Of a stretch of DNA of 64,000 bases, positions 1 to 15,006 are shown in pieces. Made by a program: the position numbers and the translations under genes. This stretch comes from Strigamia acuminata (Eukaryota > Arthropoda > Chilopoda > Geophilomorpha > Linotaeniidae). The DNA lies in contig CASHSZ010000048.1 of NCBI GenBank assembly GCA_949358305.1, positions 103,001 to 167,000 of the forward strand, given 5' to 3'. How positions within the stretch are numbered: position 1 is the first letter of the stretch; each line of letters opens with the position of its first letter. Below the pieces are notes generated by a model. That model did not search any database and was not told the DNA's origin. It worked only from the letters and a program-made list of their open reading frames with translations.

Positions 1-3000
1 GGCTTCTACTAAGGTTTAAACACTATTTCTGAACATTCAGAGACATTGGTCTTGTGGTGTTTGTGCTAAGTCAACTGTGATGAGATCAAAAGTCTATTCT
101 CCCAAATCATCGGTTGGATGTTTCTAAAACTTACATTGGAGCCTTCTACTAAGGTTTAAACACTATTTCTGAACATTCAGAGACATTGGACTTGTGGTGT
201 TTGTGCTAAGTCAACTGCGATGTGAAATGAGCTCAAAATTTTTTTTTCAAAATTTATTGCTTGGGTGTTGCTAAAACTTATATTGAAGGCTTCTACTAAG
301 GTTTAAACACTATTTCTGAACATACAGAGACATTGGACTTGTGGTGTTTGTGCTAAGTAACTGTGATGAGATCAAAAGTCTATTCTCCCAAATCATTGCT
401 TGGATGTTGCTAAAACTTACATTGAAGGCTTCTACTAAGGTTTAAACACTATTTCTGAACATTCAGAGACATTGGTCTTGTGGTGTTTGTGCTAAGTCAA
501 CTGTGATGAGATCAAAAGTCTATTCTCCCAAATCATCGGTTGGATGTTTCTAAAACTTACATTGGAGCCTTCTACTAAGGTTTAAACACTATTTCTGAAC
601 ATTCAGAGACATTGGTCTTGTGGTGTTTGTGCTAAGTCAACTGTGATGAGATCAAAAGTCTATTCTCCCAAATCATCGGTTGAATGTTTCTAAAACTTAC
701 ATTGGAGCCTTCTACTAAGGTTTAAACACTATTTCTGAACATTCAGAGACATTGGTCTTGTGGTGTTTGTGCTAAGTCAACTGTGATGAGATCAAAAGTC
801 TATTCTCCCAAATCATTGGTTGGATGTTTCTAAAACTTACATTGGAGCCTTCTACTAAGGTTTAAACACTATTTCTGAACATTCAGAGACATTGGTCTTG
901 TGGTGTTTGTGCTAAGTCAACTGTGATGAGATCAAAAGTCTATTCTCCCAAATCATCGGTTAAATGTTTCTAAAACTTACATTGGAGCCTTCTACTAAGG
1001 TTTAAACACTATTTCTGAACATTCAGAGACATTGGTCTTGTGGTGTTTGTGCTAAGTCAACTGTGATGAGATCAAAAGTCTATTCTCCCAAATCATTGGT
1101 TGGATGTTTCTAAAACTTACATTGGAGCCTTCTACTAAGGTTTAAACACTATTTCTGAACATTCAGAGACATTGGTCTTGTGGTGTTTGTGCTAAGTCAA
1201 CTGTGATGAGATCAAAGTCTATTCTCTCAAATCATTGGTTGGATGTTTCTAAAACTTACATTGGAGCCTTCTACTAAGGTTTAAACACTATTTCTGAACA
1301 TTCAGAGACATTGGTCTTGTGGTGTTTGTGCTAAGTCAACTGTGATGAGATCAAAAGTCTATTCTCCCAAATCATCGGTTAAATGTTTCTAAAACTTACA
1401 TTGGAGCCTTCTACTAAGGTTTAAACACTATTTCTGAACATTCAGAGACATTGGTCTTGTGGTGTTTGTGCTAAGTCAACTGTGATGAGATCAAAAGTCT
1501 ATTCTCCCAAATCATCGGTTGGATGTTTCTAAAACTTACATTGGAGCCTTCTACTAAGGTTTAAACACTATTTCTGAACATTCAGAGACATTGGACTTGT
1601 GGTGTTTGTGCTAAGTCAACTGCGATGTGAAATGAGCTCAAAATTTTTTTTTCAAAATTTATTGCTTGGGTGTTGCTAAAACTTATATTGAAGGCTTCTA
1701 CTAAGGTTTAAACACTATTTCTGAACATACAGAGACATTGGACTTGTGGTGTTTGTGCTAAGTAACTGTGATGAGATCAAAAGTCTATTCTCCCAAATCA
1801 TTGCTTGGATGTTGCTAAAACTTACATTGAAGGCTTCTACTAAGGTTTAAACACTATTTCTGAACATTCAGAGACATTGGTCTTGTGGTGTTTGTGCTAA
1901 GTCAACTGTGATGAGATCAAAAGTCTATTCTCCCAAATCATCGGTTGGATGTTTCTAAAACTTACATTGGAGCCTTCTACTAAGGTTTAAACACTATTTC
2001 TGAACATTCAGAGACATTGGACTTGTGGTGTTTGTGCTAAGTCAACTGCGATGTGAAATGAGCTCAAAATTTTTTTTTCAAAATTTATTGCTTGGGTGTT
2101 GCTAAAACTTATATTGAAGGCTTCTACTAAGGTTTAAACACTATTTCTGAACATACAGAGACATTGGACTTGTGGTGTTTGTGCTAAGTAACTGTGATGA
2201 GATCAAAAGTCTATTCTCCCAAATCATTGCTTGGATGTTGCTAAAACTTACATTGAAGGCTTCTACTAAGGTTTAAACACTATTTCTGAACATTCAGAGA
2301 CATTGGTCTTGTGGTGTTTGTGCTAAGTCAACTGTGATGAGATCAAAAGTCTATTCTCCCAAATCATCGGTTGGATGTTTCTAAAACTTACATTGGAGCC
2401 TTCTACTAAGGTTTAAACACTATTTCTGAACATTCAGAGACATTGGTCTTATGGTGTTTGTGCTAAGTCAACTGTGATGAGATCAAAAGTCTATTCTCCC
2501 AAATCATCGGTTGGATGTTTCTAAAACTTACATTGGAGCCTTCTACTAAGGTTTAAACACTATTTCTGAACATTCAGAGACATTGGTCTTGTGGTGTTTG
2601 TGCTAAGTCAACTGTGATGAGATCAAAAGTCTATTCTCCCAAATCATTGCTTGGATGTTGCTAAAACTTACATTGAAGGCTTCTACTAAGGTTTAAACAC
2701 TATTTCTGAACATTCAGAGACATTGGTCTTGTGGTGTTTGTGCTAAGTCAACTGTGATGAGATCAAAGTCTATTCTCTCAAATCATTGGTTGGATGTTTC
2801 TAAAACTTACATTGAAGGCTTCTACTAAGGTTTAAACACTATTTCTGAACATTCAGAGACATTGGTCTTGTGGTGTTTGTGCTAAGTCAACTGTGATGAG
2901 ATCAAAGTCTATTCTCTCAAATCATTGGTTGGATGTTTCTAAAACTTACATTGGAGCCTTCTACTAAGGTTTAAACACTATTTCTGAACATTCAGAGACA

Positions 3001-6000
3001 TTGGTCTTGTGGTGTTTGTGCTAAGTCAACTGTGATGAGATCAAAAGTCTATTCTCCCAAATCATTGGTTGGATGTTTCTAAAACTTACATTGGAGCCTT
3101 CTACTAAGGTTTAAACACTATTTCTGAACATTCAGAGACATTGGTCTTGTGGTGTTTGTGCTAAGTCAACTGTGATGTGAAATAAGCTCAAAATTTTTTT
3201 TTCAAAATTTATTGCTTGGGTGTTGCTAAAACTTATATTGAAGGCTTCTACTAAGGTTTAAACACTATTTCTGAACATTCAGAGACATTGGTCTTGTGGT
3301 GTTTGTGCTAAGTCAACTGCGATGTGAAATGAGCTCAAAATTTTTTTTTCAAAATTTATTGCTTGGGTGTTGCTAAAACTTATATTGAAGGCTTCTACTA
3401 AGGTTTAAACACTATTTCTGAACATTCAGAGACATTGGTCTTGTGGTGTTTGTGCTAAGTCAACTGTGATGAGATCAAAAGTCTATTCTCCCAAATCATC
3501 GGTTGGATGTTTCTAAAACTTACATTGGAGCCTTCTACTAAGGTTTAAACACTATTTCTGAACATTCAGAGACATTGGACTTGTGGTGTTTGTGCTAAGT
3601 CAACTGCGATGTGAAATGAGCTCAAAATTTTTTTTTCAAAATTTATTGCTTGGGTGTTGCTAAAACTTATATTGAAGGCTTCTACTAAGGTTTAAACACT
3701 ATTTCTGAACATACAGAGACATTGGACTTGTGGTGTTTGTGCTAAGTAACTGTGATGAGATCAAAAGTCTATTCTCCCAAATCATTGCTTGGATGTTGCT
3801 AAAACTTACATTGAAGGCTTCTACTAAGGTTTAAACACTATTTCTGAACATTCAGAGACATTGGTCTTGTGGTGTTTGTGCTAAGTCAACTGTGATGAGA
3901 TCAAAAGTCTATTCTCCCAAATCATCGGTTGGATGTTTCTAAAACTTACATTGGAGCCTTCTACTAAGGTTTAAACACTATTTCTGAACATTCAGAGACA
4001 TTGGTCTTGTGGTGTTTGTGCTAAGTCAACTGTGATGAGATCAAAAGTCTATTCTCCCAAATCATCGGTTGAATGTTTCTAAAACTTACATTGGAGCCTT
4101 CTACTAAGGTTTAAACACTATTTCTGAACATTCAGAGACATTGGTCTTGTGGTGTTTGTGCTAAGTCAACTGTGATGAGATCAAAAGTCTATTCTCCCAA
4201 ATCATTGGTTGGATGTTTCTAAAACTTACATTGGAGCCTTCTACTAAGGTTTAAACACTATTTCTGAACATTCAGAGACATTGGTCTTGTGGTGTTTGTG
4301 CTAAGTCAACTGTGATGAGATCAAAAGTCTATTCTCCCAAATCATCGGTTAAATGTTTCTAAAACTTACATTGGAGCCTTCCTACTAAGGTTTAAACACT
4401 ATTTCTGAACATTCAGAGACATTGGTCTTGTGGTGTTTGTGCTAAGTCAACTGTGATGAGATCAAAAGTCTATTCTCCCAAATCATTGGTTGGATGTTTC
4501 TAAAACTTACATTGGAGCCTTCTACTAAGGTTTAAACACTATTTCTGAACATTCAGAGACATTGGTCTTGTGGTGTTTGTGCTAAGTCAACTGTGATGAG
4601 ATCAAAGTCTATTCTCTCAAATCATTGGTTGGATGTTTCTAAAACTTACATTGGAGCCTTCTACTAAGGTTTAAACACTATTTCTGAACATTCAGAGACA
4701 TTGGTCTTGTGGTGTTTGTGCTAAGTCAACTGTGATGAGATCAAAAGTCTATTCTCCCAAATCATCGGTTAAATGTTTCTAAAACTTACATTGGAGCCTT
4801 CTACTAAGGTTTAAACACTATTTCTGAACATTCAGAGACATTGGTCTTGTGGTGTTTGTGCTAAGTCAACTGTGATGAGATCAAAAGTCTATTCTCCCAA
4901 ATCATCGGTTGGATGTTTCTAAAACTTACATTGGAGCCTTCTACTAAGGTTTAAACACTATTTCTGAACATTCAGAGACATTGGACTTGTGGTGTTTGTG
5001 CTAAGTCAACTGCGATGTGAAATGAGCTCAAAATTTTTTTTTCAAAATTTATTGCTTGGGTGTTGCTAAAACTTATATTGAAGGCTTCTACTAAGGTTTA
5101 AACACTATTTCTGAACATACAGAGACATTGGACTTGTGGTGTTTGTGCTAAGTAACTGTGATGAGATCAAAAGTCTATTCTCCCAAATCATTGCTTGGAT
5201 GTTGCTAAAACTTACATTGAAGGCTTCTACTAAGGTTTAAACACTATTTCTGAACATTCAGAGACATTGGTCTTGTGGTGTTTGTGCTAAGTCAACTGTG
5301 ATGAGATCAAAAGTCTATTCTCCCAAATCATCGGTTGGATGTTTCTAAAACTTACATTGGAGCCTTCTACTAAGGTTTAAACACTATTTCTGAACATTCA
5401 GAGACATTGGTCTTATGGTGTTTGTGCTAAGTCAACTGTGATGAGATCAAAAGTCTATTCTCCCAAATCATCGGTTGGATGTTTCTAAAACTTACATTGG
5501 AGCCTTCTACTAAGGTTTAAACACTATTTCTGAACATTCAGAGACATTGGTCTTGTGGTGTTTGTGCTAAGTCAACTGTGATGAGATCAAAAGTCTATTC
5601 TCCCAAATCATTGCTTGGATGTTGCTAAAACTTACATTGAAGGCTTCTACTAAGGTTTAAACACTATTTCTGAACATTCAGAGACATTGGTCTTGTGGTG
5701 TTTGTGCTAAGTCAACTGTGATGAGATCAAAGTCTATTCTCTCAAATCATTGGTTGGATGTTTCTAAAACTTACATTGAAGGCTTCTACTAAGGTTTAAA
5801 CACTATTTCTGAACATTCAGAGACATTGGTCTTGTGGTGTTTGTGCTAAGTCAACTGTGATGAGATCAAAGTCTATTCTCTCAAATCATTGGTTGGATGT
5901 TTCTAAAACTTACATTGGAGCCTTCTACTAAGGTTTAAACACTATTTCTGAACATTCAGAGACATTGGTCTTGTGGTGTTTGTGCTAAGTCAACTGTGAT

Positions 6001-6190
6001 GAGATCAAAAGTCTATTCTCCCAAATCATTGGTTGGATGTTTCTAAAACTTACATTGGAGCCTTCTACTAAGGTTTAAACACTATTTCTGAACATTCAGA
6101 GACATTGGTCTTGTGGTGTTTGTGCTAAGTCAACTGTGATGTGAAATAAGCTCAAAATTTTTTTTTCAAAATTTATTGCTTGGGTGTTGC
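1..6190 (+). repeat. Pair of roughly 3 kb higher-order satellite blocks
   Basis: Private variants recur at fixed offsets. Positions 1-1,590 match 3,390-4,980 (offset 3,389, plus one extra C near 4,382). Positions 2,017 to about 3,225 match 4,981 to about 6,190 (offset 2,964); for example, the rare tcttatggtg variant lies near 2,450 and 5,414, and gtgatgtgaaataag near 3,177 and 6,141. The first copy carries 426 bp (three monomers, 1,591-2,016) that the second lacks. This is a duplicated block of about 21-24 monomers with a one-trimer length difference, typical of unequal exchange. Confidence 0.85.
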
Positions 6191-9100
6191 TAAAACTTAT
6201 ATTGAAGGCTTCTACTAAGGTTTAAACACTATTTCTGAACATTCAGAGACATTGGTCTTGTGGTGTTTGTGCTAAGTTAACTGTGATGAGATCAAAAGTC
6301 TATTCTCCCAAATCGTTGGTTAGATGTTTCTAAAACTTACATTGGAGCCTTCTACTAAGGTTTAAACACTATTTCTGAACATTCAGAGACATTGGTCTTG
6401 TGGTGTTTGTGCTAAGTCAACTGCGATGTGAAATGAGCTCAAAATTTTTTTTTCAAAATTTAATGCTTGGGTGTTGCTAAAACTTTTATTGAAGGCATCT
6501 ACTAAGGTTTAAACACTATTTCTGAACATTCAGAGACATTGGACTTGTGGTGTTTGTGCTAAGTCAACTGTGATGAGATCAAAAGTCTATTCTCCCAAAT
6601 CATTGGTTGGATGTTTCTAAAACTTACATTGGAGCCTTCTACTAAGGTTTAAACACTATTTCTGAACATTCAGAGACATTGGTCTTGTGGTGTTTGTGCT
6701 AAGTCAACTGTGATGAGATCAAAAGTCTATTCTCCCAAATCATCGGTTAAATGTTTCTAAAACTTACATTGGAGCCTTCTACTAAGGTTTAAACACTATT
6801 TCTGAACATTCAGAGACATTGGTCTTGTGGTGTTTGTGCTAAGTCAACTGTGATGAGATCAAAAGTCTATTCTCCCAAATCATCGGTTGGATGTTTCTAA
6901 AACTTACATTGGAGCCTTCTACTAAGGTTTAAACACTATTTCTGAACATTCAGAGACATTGGACTTGTGGTGTTTGTGCTAAGTCAACTGTGATGAGATC
7001 AAAGTCTATTCTCTCAAATCATTGGTTGGATGTTGCTAAAACTTACATTGAAGGCTTCTACTAAGGTTTAAACACTATTTCTGAACATTCAGAGACATTG
7101 GTCTTGTGGTGTTTGTGCTAAGTCAACTGTGATGAGATCAAAGTCTATTCTCTCAAATCATTGGTTGGATGTTTCTAAAACTTACATTGGAGCCTTCTAC
7201 TAAGGTTTAAACACTATTTCTGAACATTCAGAGACATTGGTCTTGTGGTGTTTGTGCTAAGTCAACTGTGATGAGATCAAAAGTCTATTCTCCCAAATCA
7301 TCGGTTGGATGTTTCTAAAACTTACATTGGAGCCTTCTACTAAGGTTTAAACACTATTTCTGAACATTCAGAGACATTGGACTTGTGGTGTTTGTGCTAA
7401 GTCAACTGTGATGAGATCAAAGTCTATTCTCTCAAATCATTGGTTGGATGTTTCTAAAACTTACATTGGAGCCTTCTACTAAGGTTTAAACACTATTTCT
7501 GAACATTCAGAGACATTGGTCTTGTGGTGTTTGTGCTAAGTCAACTGTGATGAGATCAAAGTCTATTCTCTCAAATCATTGGTTGGATGTTTCTAAAACT
7601 TACATTGGAGCCTTCTACTAAGGTTTAAACACTATTTCTGAACATTCAGAGACATTGGTCTTGTGGTGTTTGTGCTAAGTCAACTGTGATGAGATCAAAA
7701 GTCTATTCTCCCAAATCATTGCTTGGATGTTGCTAAAACTTACATTGGAGCCTTCTACTAAGGTTTAAACACTATTTCTGAACATTCAGAGACATTGGTC
7801 TTGTGGTGTTTGTGCTAAGTCAACTGTGATGAGATCAAAGTCTATTCTCTCAAATCATTGGTTGGATGTTTCTAAAACTTACATTGGAGCCTTCTACTAA
7901 GGTTTAAACACTATTTCTGAACATTCAGAGACATTGGACTTGTGGTGTTTGTGCTAAGTCAACTGTGATGAGATCAAAAGTCTATTCAACCAAATCATCG
8001 GTTGGATGTTTCTAAAACTTACATTGGAGCCTTCTACTAAGGTTTAAACACTATTTCTGAACATTCAGAGACATTGGTCTTGTGGTGTTTGTGCTAAGTC
8101 AACTGTGATGAGATCAAAAGTCTATTCTCCCAAATCATTGGTTGGATGTTTCTAAAACTTACATTGGAGCCTTCTACTAAGGTTTAAACACTATTTCTGA
8201 ACATTCAGAGACATTGGTCTTGTGATGTTTGTGCTAAGTCAACTGTGATGAGATCAAAAGTCTATTCTCCCAAATCATCGGTTGGATGTTTCTAAAACTT
8301 ACATTGGAGCCTTCTACTAAGGTTTAAACACTATTTCTGAACATTCAGAGACATTGGACTTGTGGTGTTTGTGCTAAGTCAACTGCGATGTGAAATGAGC
8401 TCAAAATTTTTTTTTCAAAATTTATTGCTTGGGTGTTGCTAAAACTTATATTGAAGGCTTCTACTAAGGTTTAAACACTATTTCTGAACATACAGAGACA
8501 TTGGACTTGTGGTGTTTGTGCTAAGTAACTGTGATGAGATCAAAAGTCTATTCTCCCAAATCATTGCTTGGATGTTGCTAAAACTTACATTGGAGCCTTC
8601 TACTAAGGTTTAAACACTATTTCTGAACATTCAGAGACATTGGTCTTGTGGTGTTTGTGCTAAGTCAACTGTGATGAGATCAAAAGTCTATTCTCCCAAA
8701 TCATCGGTTGAATGTTTCTAAAACTTACATTGGAGCCTTCTACTAAGGTTTAAACACTATTTCTGAACATTCAGAGACATTGGTCTTGTGGTGTTTGTGC
8801 TAAGTCAACTGTGATGAGATCAAAAGTCTATTCTCCCAAATCATTGGTTGGATGTTTCTAAAACTTACATTGGAGCCTTCTACTAAGGTTTAAACACTAT
8901 TTCTGAACATTCAGAGACATTGGTCTTGTGGTGTTTGTGCTAAGTCAACTGTGATGAGATCAAAAGTCTATTCTCCCAAATCATCGGTTGAATGTTTCTA
9001 AAACTTACATTGGAGCCTTCTACTAAGGTTTAAACACTATTTCTGAACATTCAGAGACATTGGTCTTGTGGTGTTTGTGCTAAGTCAACTGTGATGAGAT

Positions 9101-12100
9101 CAAAAGTCTATTCTTCCAAATCATTGCTTGGATGTTGCTAAAACTTACATTGAAGGCTTCTACTAAGGTTTAAACACTATTTCTGAACATTCAGAGACAT
9201 TGGTCTTGTGGTGTTTGTGCTAAGTCAACTGTGATGAGATCAAAGTCTATTCTCTCAAATCATTGGTTGGATGTTTCTAAAACTTACATTGGAGCCTTCT
9301 ACTAAGGTTTAAACACTATTTCTGAACATTCAGAGACATTGGTCTTGTGGTGTTTGTGCTAAGTCAACTGTGATGAGATCAAAAGTCTATTCTCCCAAAT
9401 CATTGCTTGGATGTTGCTAAAACTTACATTGGAGCCTTCTACTAAGGTTTAAACACTATTTCTGAACATTCAGAGACATTGGTCTTGTGGTGTTTGTGCT
9501 AAGTCAACTGTGATGAGATCAAAAGTCTATTCTCCCAAATCATCGGTTGAATGTTTCTAAAACTTACATTGGAGCCTTCTACTAAGGTTTAAACACTATT
9601 TCTGAACATTCAGAGACATTGGTCTTGTGGTGTTTGTGCTAAGTCAACTGTGATGAGATCAAAAGTCTATTCTTCCAAATCATTGCTTGGATGTTGCTAA
9701 AACTTACATTGAAGGCTTCTACTAAGGTTTAAACACTATTTCTGAACATTCAGAGACATTGGTCTTGTGGTGTTTGTGCTAAGTCAACTGTGATGAGATC
9801 AAAGTCTATTCTCTCAAATCATTGGTTGGATGTTTCTAAAACTTACATTGGAGCCTTCTACTAAGGTTTAAACACTATTTCTGAACATTCAGAGACATTG
9901 GTCTTGTGGTGTTTGTGCTAAGTCAACTGTGATGAGATCAAAAGTCTATTCTCCCAAATCATTGCTTGGATGTTGCTAAAACTTACATTGGAGCCTTCTA
10001 CTAAGGTTTAAACACTATTTCTGAACATTCAGAGACATTGGTCTTGTGGTGTTTGTGCTAAGTCAACTGTGATGAGATCAAAGTCTATTCTCTCAAATCA
10101 TTGGTTGGATGTTTCTAAAACTTACATTGGAGCCTTCTACTAAGGTTTAAACACTATTTCTGAACATTCAGAGACATTGGACTTGTGGTGTTTGTGCTAA
10201 GTCAACTGTGATGAGATCAAAAGTCTATTCAACCAAATCATCGGTTGGATGTTTCTAAAACTTACATTGGAGCCTTCTACTAAGGTTTAAACACTATTTC
10301 TGAACATTCAGAGACATTGGTCTTGTGGTGTTTGTGCTAAGTCAACTGTGATGAGATCAAAAGTCTATTCTCCCAAATCATTGGTTGGATGTTTCTAAAA
10401 CTTACATTGGAGCCTTCTACTAAGGTTTAAACACTATTTCTGAACATTCAGAGACATTGGTCTTGTGGTGTTTGTGCTAAGTCAACTGTGATGAGATCAA
10501 AAGTCTATTCTCCCAAATCATTGCTTGGATGTTGCTAAAACTTACATTGAAGGCTTCTACTAAGGTTTAAACACTATTTCTGAACATTCAGAGACATTGG
10601 TCTTGTGGTGTTTGTGCTAAGTCAACTGTGATGAGATCAAAGTCTATTCTCTCAAATCATTGGTTGGATGTTTCTAAAACTTACATTGAAGGCTTCTACT
10701 AAGGTTTAAACACTATTTCTGAACATTCAGAGACATTGGTCTTGTGGTGTTTGTGCTAAGTCAACTGTGATGAGATCAAAGTCTATTCTCTCAAATCATT
10801 GGTTGGATGTTTCTAAAACTTACATTGGAGCCTTCTACTAAGGTTTAAACACTATTTCTGAACATTCAGAGACATTGGTCTTGTGGTGTTTGTGCTAAGT
10901 CAACTGTGATGAGATCAAAAGTCTATTCTCCCAAATCATCGGTTGAATGTTTCTAAAACTTACATTGGAGCCTTCTACTAAGGTTTAAACACTATTTCTG
11001 AACATTCAGAGACATTGGTCTTGTGGTGTTTGTGCTAAGTCAACTGTGATGAGATCAAAAGTCTATTCTTCCAAATCATTGCTTGGATGTTGCTAAAACT
11101 TACATTGAAGGCTTCTACTAAGGTTTAAACACTATTTCTGAACATTCAGAGACATTGGTCTTGTGGTGTTTGTGCTAAGTCAACTGTGATGAGATCAAAG
11201 TCTATTCTCTCAAATCATTGGTTGGATGTTTCTAAAACTTACATTGGAGCCTTCTACTAAGGTTTAAACACTATTTCTGAACATTCAGAGACATTGGTCT
11301 TGTGGTGTTTGTGCTAAGTCAACTGTGATGAGATCAAAAGTCTATTCTCCCAAATCATTGCTTGGATGTTGCTAAAACTTACATTGGAGCCTTCTACTAA
11401 GGTTTAAACACTATTTCTGAACATTCAGAGACATTGGTCTTGTGGTGTTTGTGCTAAGTCAACTGTGATGAGATCAAAGTCTATTCTCTCAAATCATTGG
11501 TTGGATGTTTCTAAAACTTACATTGGAGCCTTCTACTAAGGTTTAAACACTATTTCTGAACATTCAGAGACATTGGACTTGTGGTGTTTGTGCTAAGTCA
11601 ACTGTGATGAGATCAAAAGTCTATTCAACCAAATCATCGGTTGGATGTTTCTAAAACTTACATTGGAGCCTTCTACTAAGGTTTAAACACTATTTCTGAA
11701 CATTCAGAGACATTGGTCTTGTGGTGTTTGTGCTAAGTCAACTGTGATGAGATCAAAAGTCTATTCTCCCAAATCATTGGTTGGATGTTTCTAAAACTTA
11801 CATTGGAGCCTTCTACTAAGGTTTAAACACTATTTCTGAACATTCAGAGACATTGGTCTTGTGGTGTTTGTGCTAAGTCAACTGTGATGAGATCAAAAGT
11901 CTATTCTCCCAAATCATTGCTTGGATGTTGCTAAAACTTACATTGAAGGCTTCTACTAAGGTTTAAACACTATTTCTGAACATTCAGAGACATTGGTCTT
12001 GTGGTGTTTGTGCTAAGTCAACTGTGATGAGATCAAAGTCTATTCTCTCAAATCATTGGTTGGATGTTTCTAAAACTTACATTGAAGGCTTCTACTAAGG

Positions 12101-12446
12101 TTTAAACACTATTTCTGAACATTCAGAGACATTGGTCTTGTGGTGTTTGTGCTAAGTCAACTGTGATGAGATCAAAGTCTATTCTCTCAAATCATTGGTT
12201 GGATGTTTCTAAAACTTACATTGGAGCCTTCTACTAAGGTTTAAACACTATTTCTGAACATTCAGAGACATTGGTCTTGTGGTGTTTGTGCTAAGTCAAC
12301 TGTGATGAGATCAAAAGTCTATTCTCCCAAATCATTGGTTGGATGTTTCTAAAACTTACATTGGAGCCTTCTACTAAGGTTTAAACACTATTTCTGAACA
12401 TTCAGAGACATTGGTCTTGTGGTGTTTGTGCTAAGTCAACTGTGAT

Positions 12447-15006
12447 GTGAAATAAGCTCAAAATTTTTTTTTCAAAATTTATTGCTTGGGTGTTGCTAAA
12501 ACTTATATTGAAGGCTTCTACTAAGGTTTAAACACTATTTCTGAACATTCAGAGACATTGGTCTTGTGGTGTTTGTGCTAAGTTAACTGTGATGAGATCA
12601 AAAGTCTATTCTCCCAAATCGTTGGTTAGATGTTTCTAAAACTTACATTGGAGCCTTCTACTAAGGTTTAAACACTATTTCTGAACATTCAGAGACATTG
12701 GTCTTGTGGTGTTTGTGCTAAGTCAACTGCGATGTGAAATGAGCTCAAAATTTTTTTTTCAAAATTTAATGCTTGGGTGTTGCTAAAACTTTTATTGAAG
12801 GCATCTACTAAGGTTTAAACACTATTTCTGAACATTCAGAGACATTGGACTTGTGGTGTTTGTGCTAAGTCAACTGTGATGAGATCAAAAGTCTATTCTC
12901 CCAAATCATTGCTTGGATGTTGCTAAAACTTACATTGAAGGCTTCTACTAAGGTTTAAACACTATTTCTGAACATTCAGAGACATTGGTCTTGTGGTGTT
13001 TGTGCTAAGTCAACTGTGATGAGATCAAAAGTCTATTCTCCCAAATCATTGCTTGGATGTTGCTAAAACTTACATTGAAGGCTTCTACTAAGGTTTAAAC
13101 ACTATTTCTGAACATTCAGAGACATTGGTCTTGTGGTGTTTGTGCTAAGTCAACTGTGATGAGATCAAAAGTCTATTCTCCCAAATCATCGGTTGAATGT
13201 TTCTAAAACTTACATTGGAGCCTTCTACTAAGGTTTAAACACTATTTCTGAACATTCAGAGACATTGGTCTTGTGGTGTTTGTGCTAAGTCAACTGTGAT
13301 GAGATCAAAGTCTATTCTCTCAAATCATTGGTTGGATGTTTCTAAAACTTACATTGGAGCCTTCTACTAAGGTTTAAACACTATTTCTGAACATTCAGAG
13401 ACATTGGTCTTGTGGTGTTTGTGCTAAGTCAACTGCGATGTGAAATAAGCTCAAAATTTTTTTTTCAAAATTTATTGCTTGGGTGTTTCTAAAACTTACA
13501 TTGGAGCCTTCTACTAAGGTTTAAACACTATTTCTGAACATTCAGAGACATTGGGCTTGTGGTGTTTGTGCTAAGTCAACTGTGATGAGATCAAAAGTCT
13601 ATTCTCCCAAATCATCGGTTGAATGTTTCTAAAACTTACATTGGAGCCTTCTACTAAGGTTTAAACACTATTTCTGAACATTCAGAGACATTGGTCTTGT
13701 GGTGTTTGTGCTAAGTCAACTGTGATGTGAAATAAGCTCAAAATTTTTTTTTCAAAATTTATTGCTTGGGTGTTGCTAAAACTTATATTGAAGGCTTCTA
13801 CTAAGGTTTAAACACTATTTCTGAACATTCAGAGACATTGGTCTTGTGGTGTTTGTGCTAAGTTAACTGTGATGAGATCAAAAGTCTATTCTCCCAAATC
13901 GTTGGTTAGATGTTTCTAAAACTTACATTGGAGCCTTCTACTAAGGTTTAAACACTATTTCTGAACATTCAGAGACATTGGTCTTGTGGTGTTTGTGCTA
14001 AGTCAACTGCGATGTGAAATGAGCTCAAAATTTTTTTTTCAAAATTTAATGCTTGGGTGTTGCTAAAACTTTTATTGAAGGCATCTACTAAGGTTTAAAC
14101 ACTATTTCTGAACATTCAGAGACATTGGACTTGTGGTGTTTGTGCTAAGTCAACTGTGATGAGATCAAAAGTCTATTCTCCCAAATCATTGCTTGGATGT
14201 TGCTAAAACTTACATTGAAGGCTTCTACTAAGGTTTAAACACTATTTCTGAACATTCAGAGACATTGGTCTTGTGGTGTTTGTGCTAAGTCAACTGTGAT
14301 GAGATCAAAAGTCTATTCTCCCAAATCATTGCTTGGATGTTGCTAAAACTTACATTGAAGGCTTCTACTAAGGTTTAAACACTATTTCTGAACATTCAGA
14401 GACATTGGTCTTGTGGTGTTTGTGCTAAGTCAACTGTGATGAGATCAAAAGTCTATTCTCCCAAATCATCGGTTGAATGTTTCTAAAACTTACATTGGAG
14501 CCTTCTACTAAGGTTTAAACACTATTTCTGAACATTCAGAGACATTGGTCTTGTGGTGTTTGTGCTAAGTCAACTGTGATGAGATCAAAGTCTATTCTCT
14601 CAAATCATTGGTTGGATGTTTCTAAAACTTACATTGGAGCCTTCTACTAAGGTTTAAACACTATTTCTGAACATTCAGAGACATTGGTCTTGTGGTGTTT
14701 GTGCTAAGTCAACTGCGATGTGAAATAAGCTCAAAATTTTTTTTTCAAAATTTATTGCTTGGGTGTTTCTAAAACTTACATTGGAGCCTTCTACTAAGGT
14801 TTAAACACTATTTCTGAACATTCAGAGACATTGGGCTTGTGGTGTTTGTGCTAAGTCAACTGTGATGAGATCAAAAGTCTATTCTCCCAAATCATCGGTT
14901 GAATGTTTCTAAAACTTACATTGGAGCCTTCTACTAAGGTTTAAACACTATTTCTGAACATTCAGAGACATTGGTCTTGTGGTGTTTGTGCTAAGTCAAC
15001 TGTGAT
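12447..15006 (+). repeat. Tandem pair of 1,280 bp higher-order units (nine monomers each)
   Basis: Positions 12,447-13,726 and 13,727-15,006 appear to be near-exact copies, 1,280 bp apart. Shared private markers are gtgaaataag (12,447 and 13,727), aaatcgttggttagatg (12,618 and 13,898), aacttttattgaaggcatc (about 12,787 and 14,067) and ttgggcttg (13,551 and 14,831). The first marker is absent at 15,007, which bounds the second copy. Two of these markers also occur once at 6,141-6,500, so the unit arose from older material in the same array. Confidence 0.85.
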
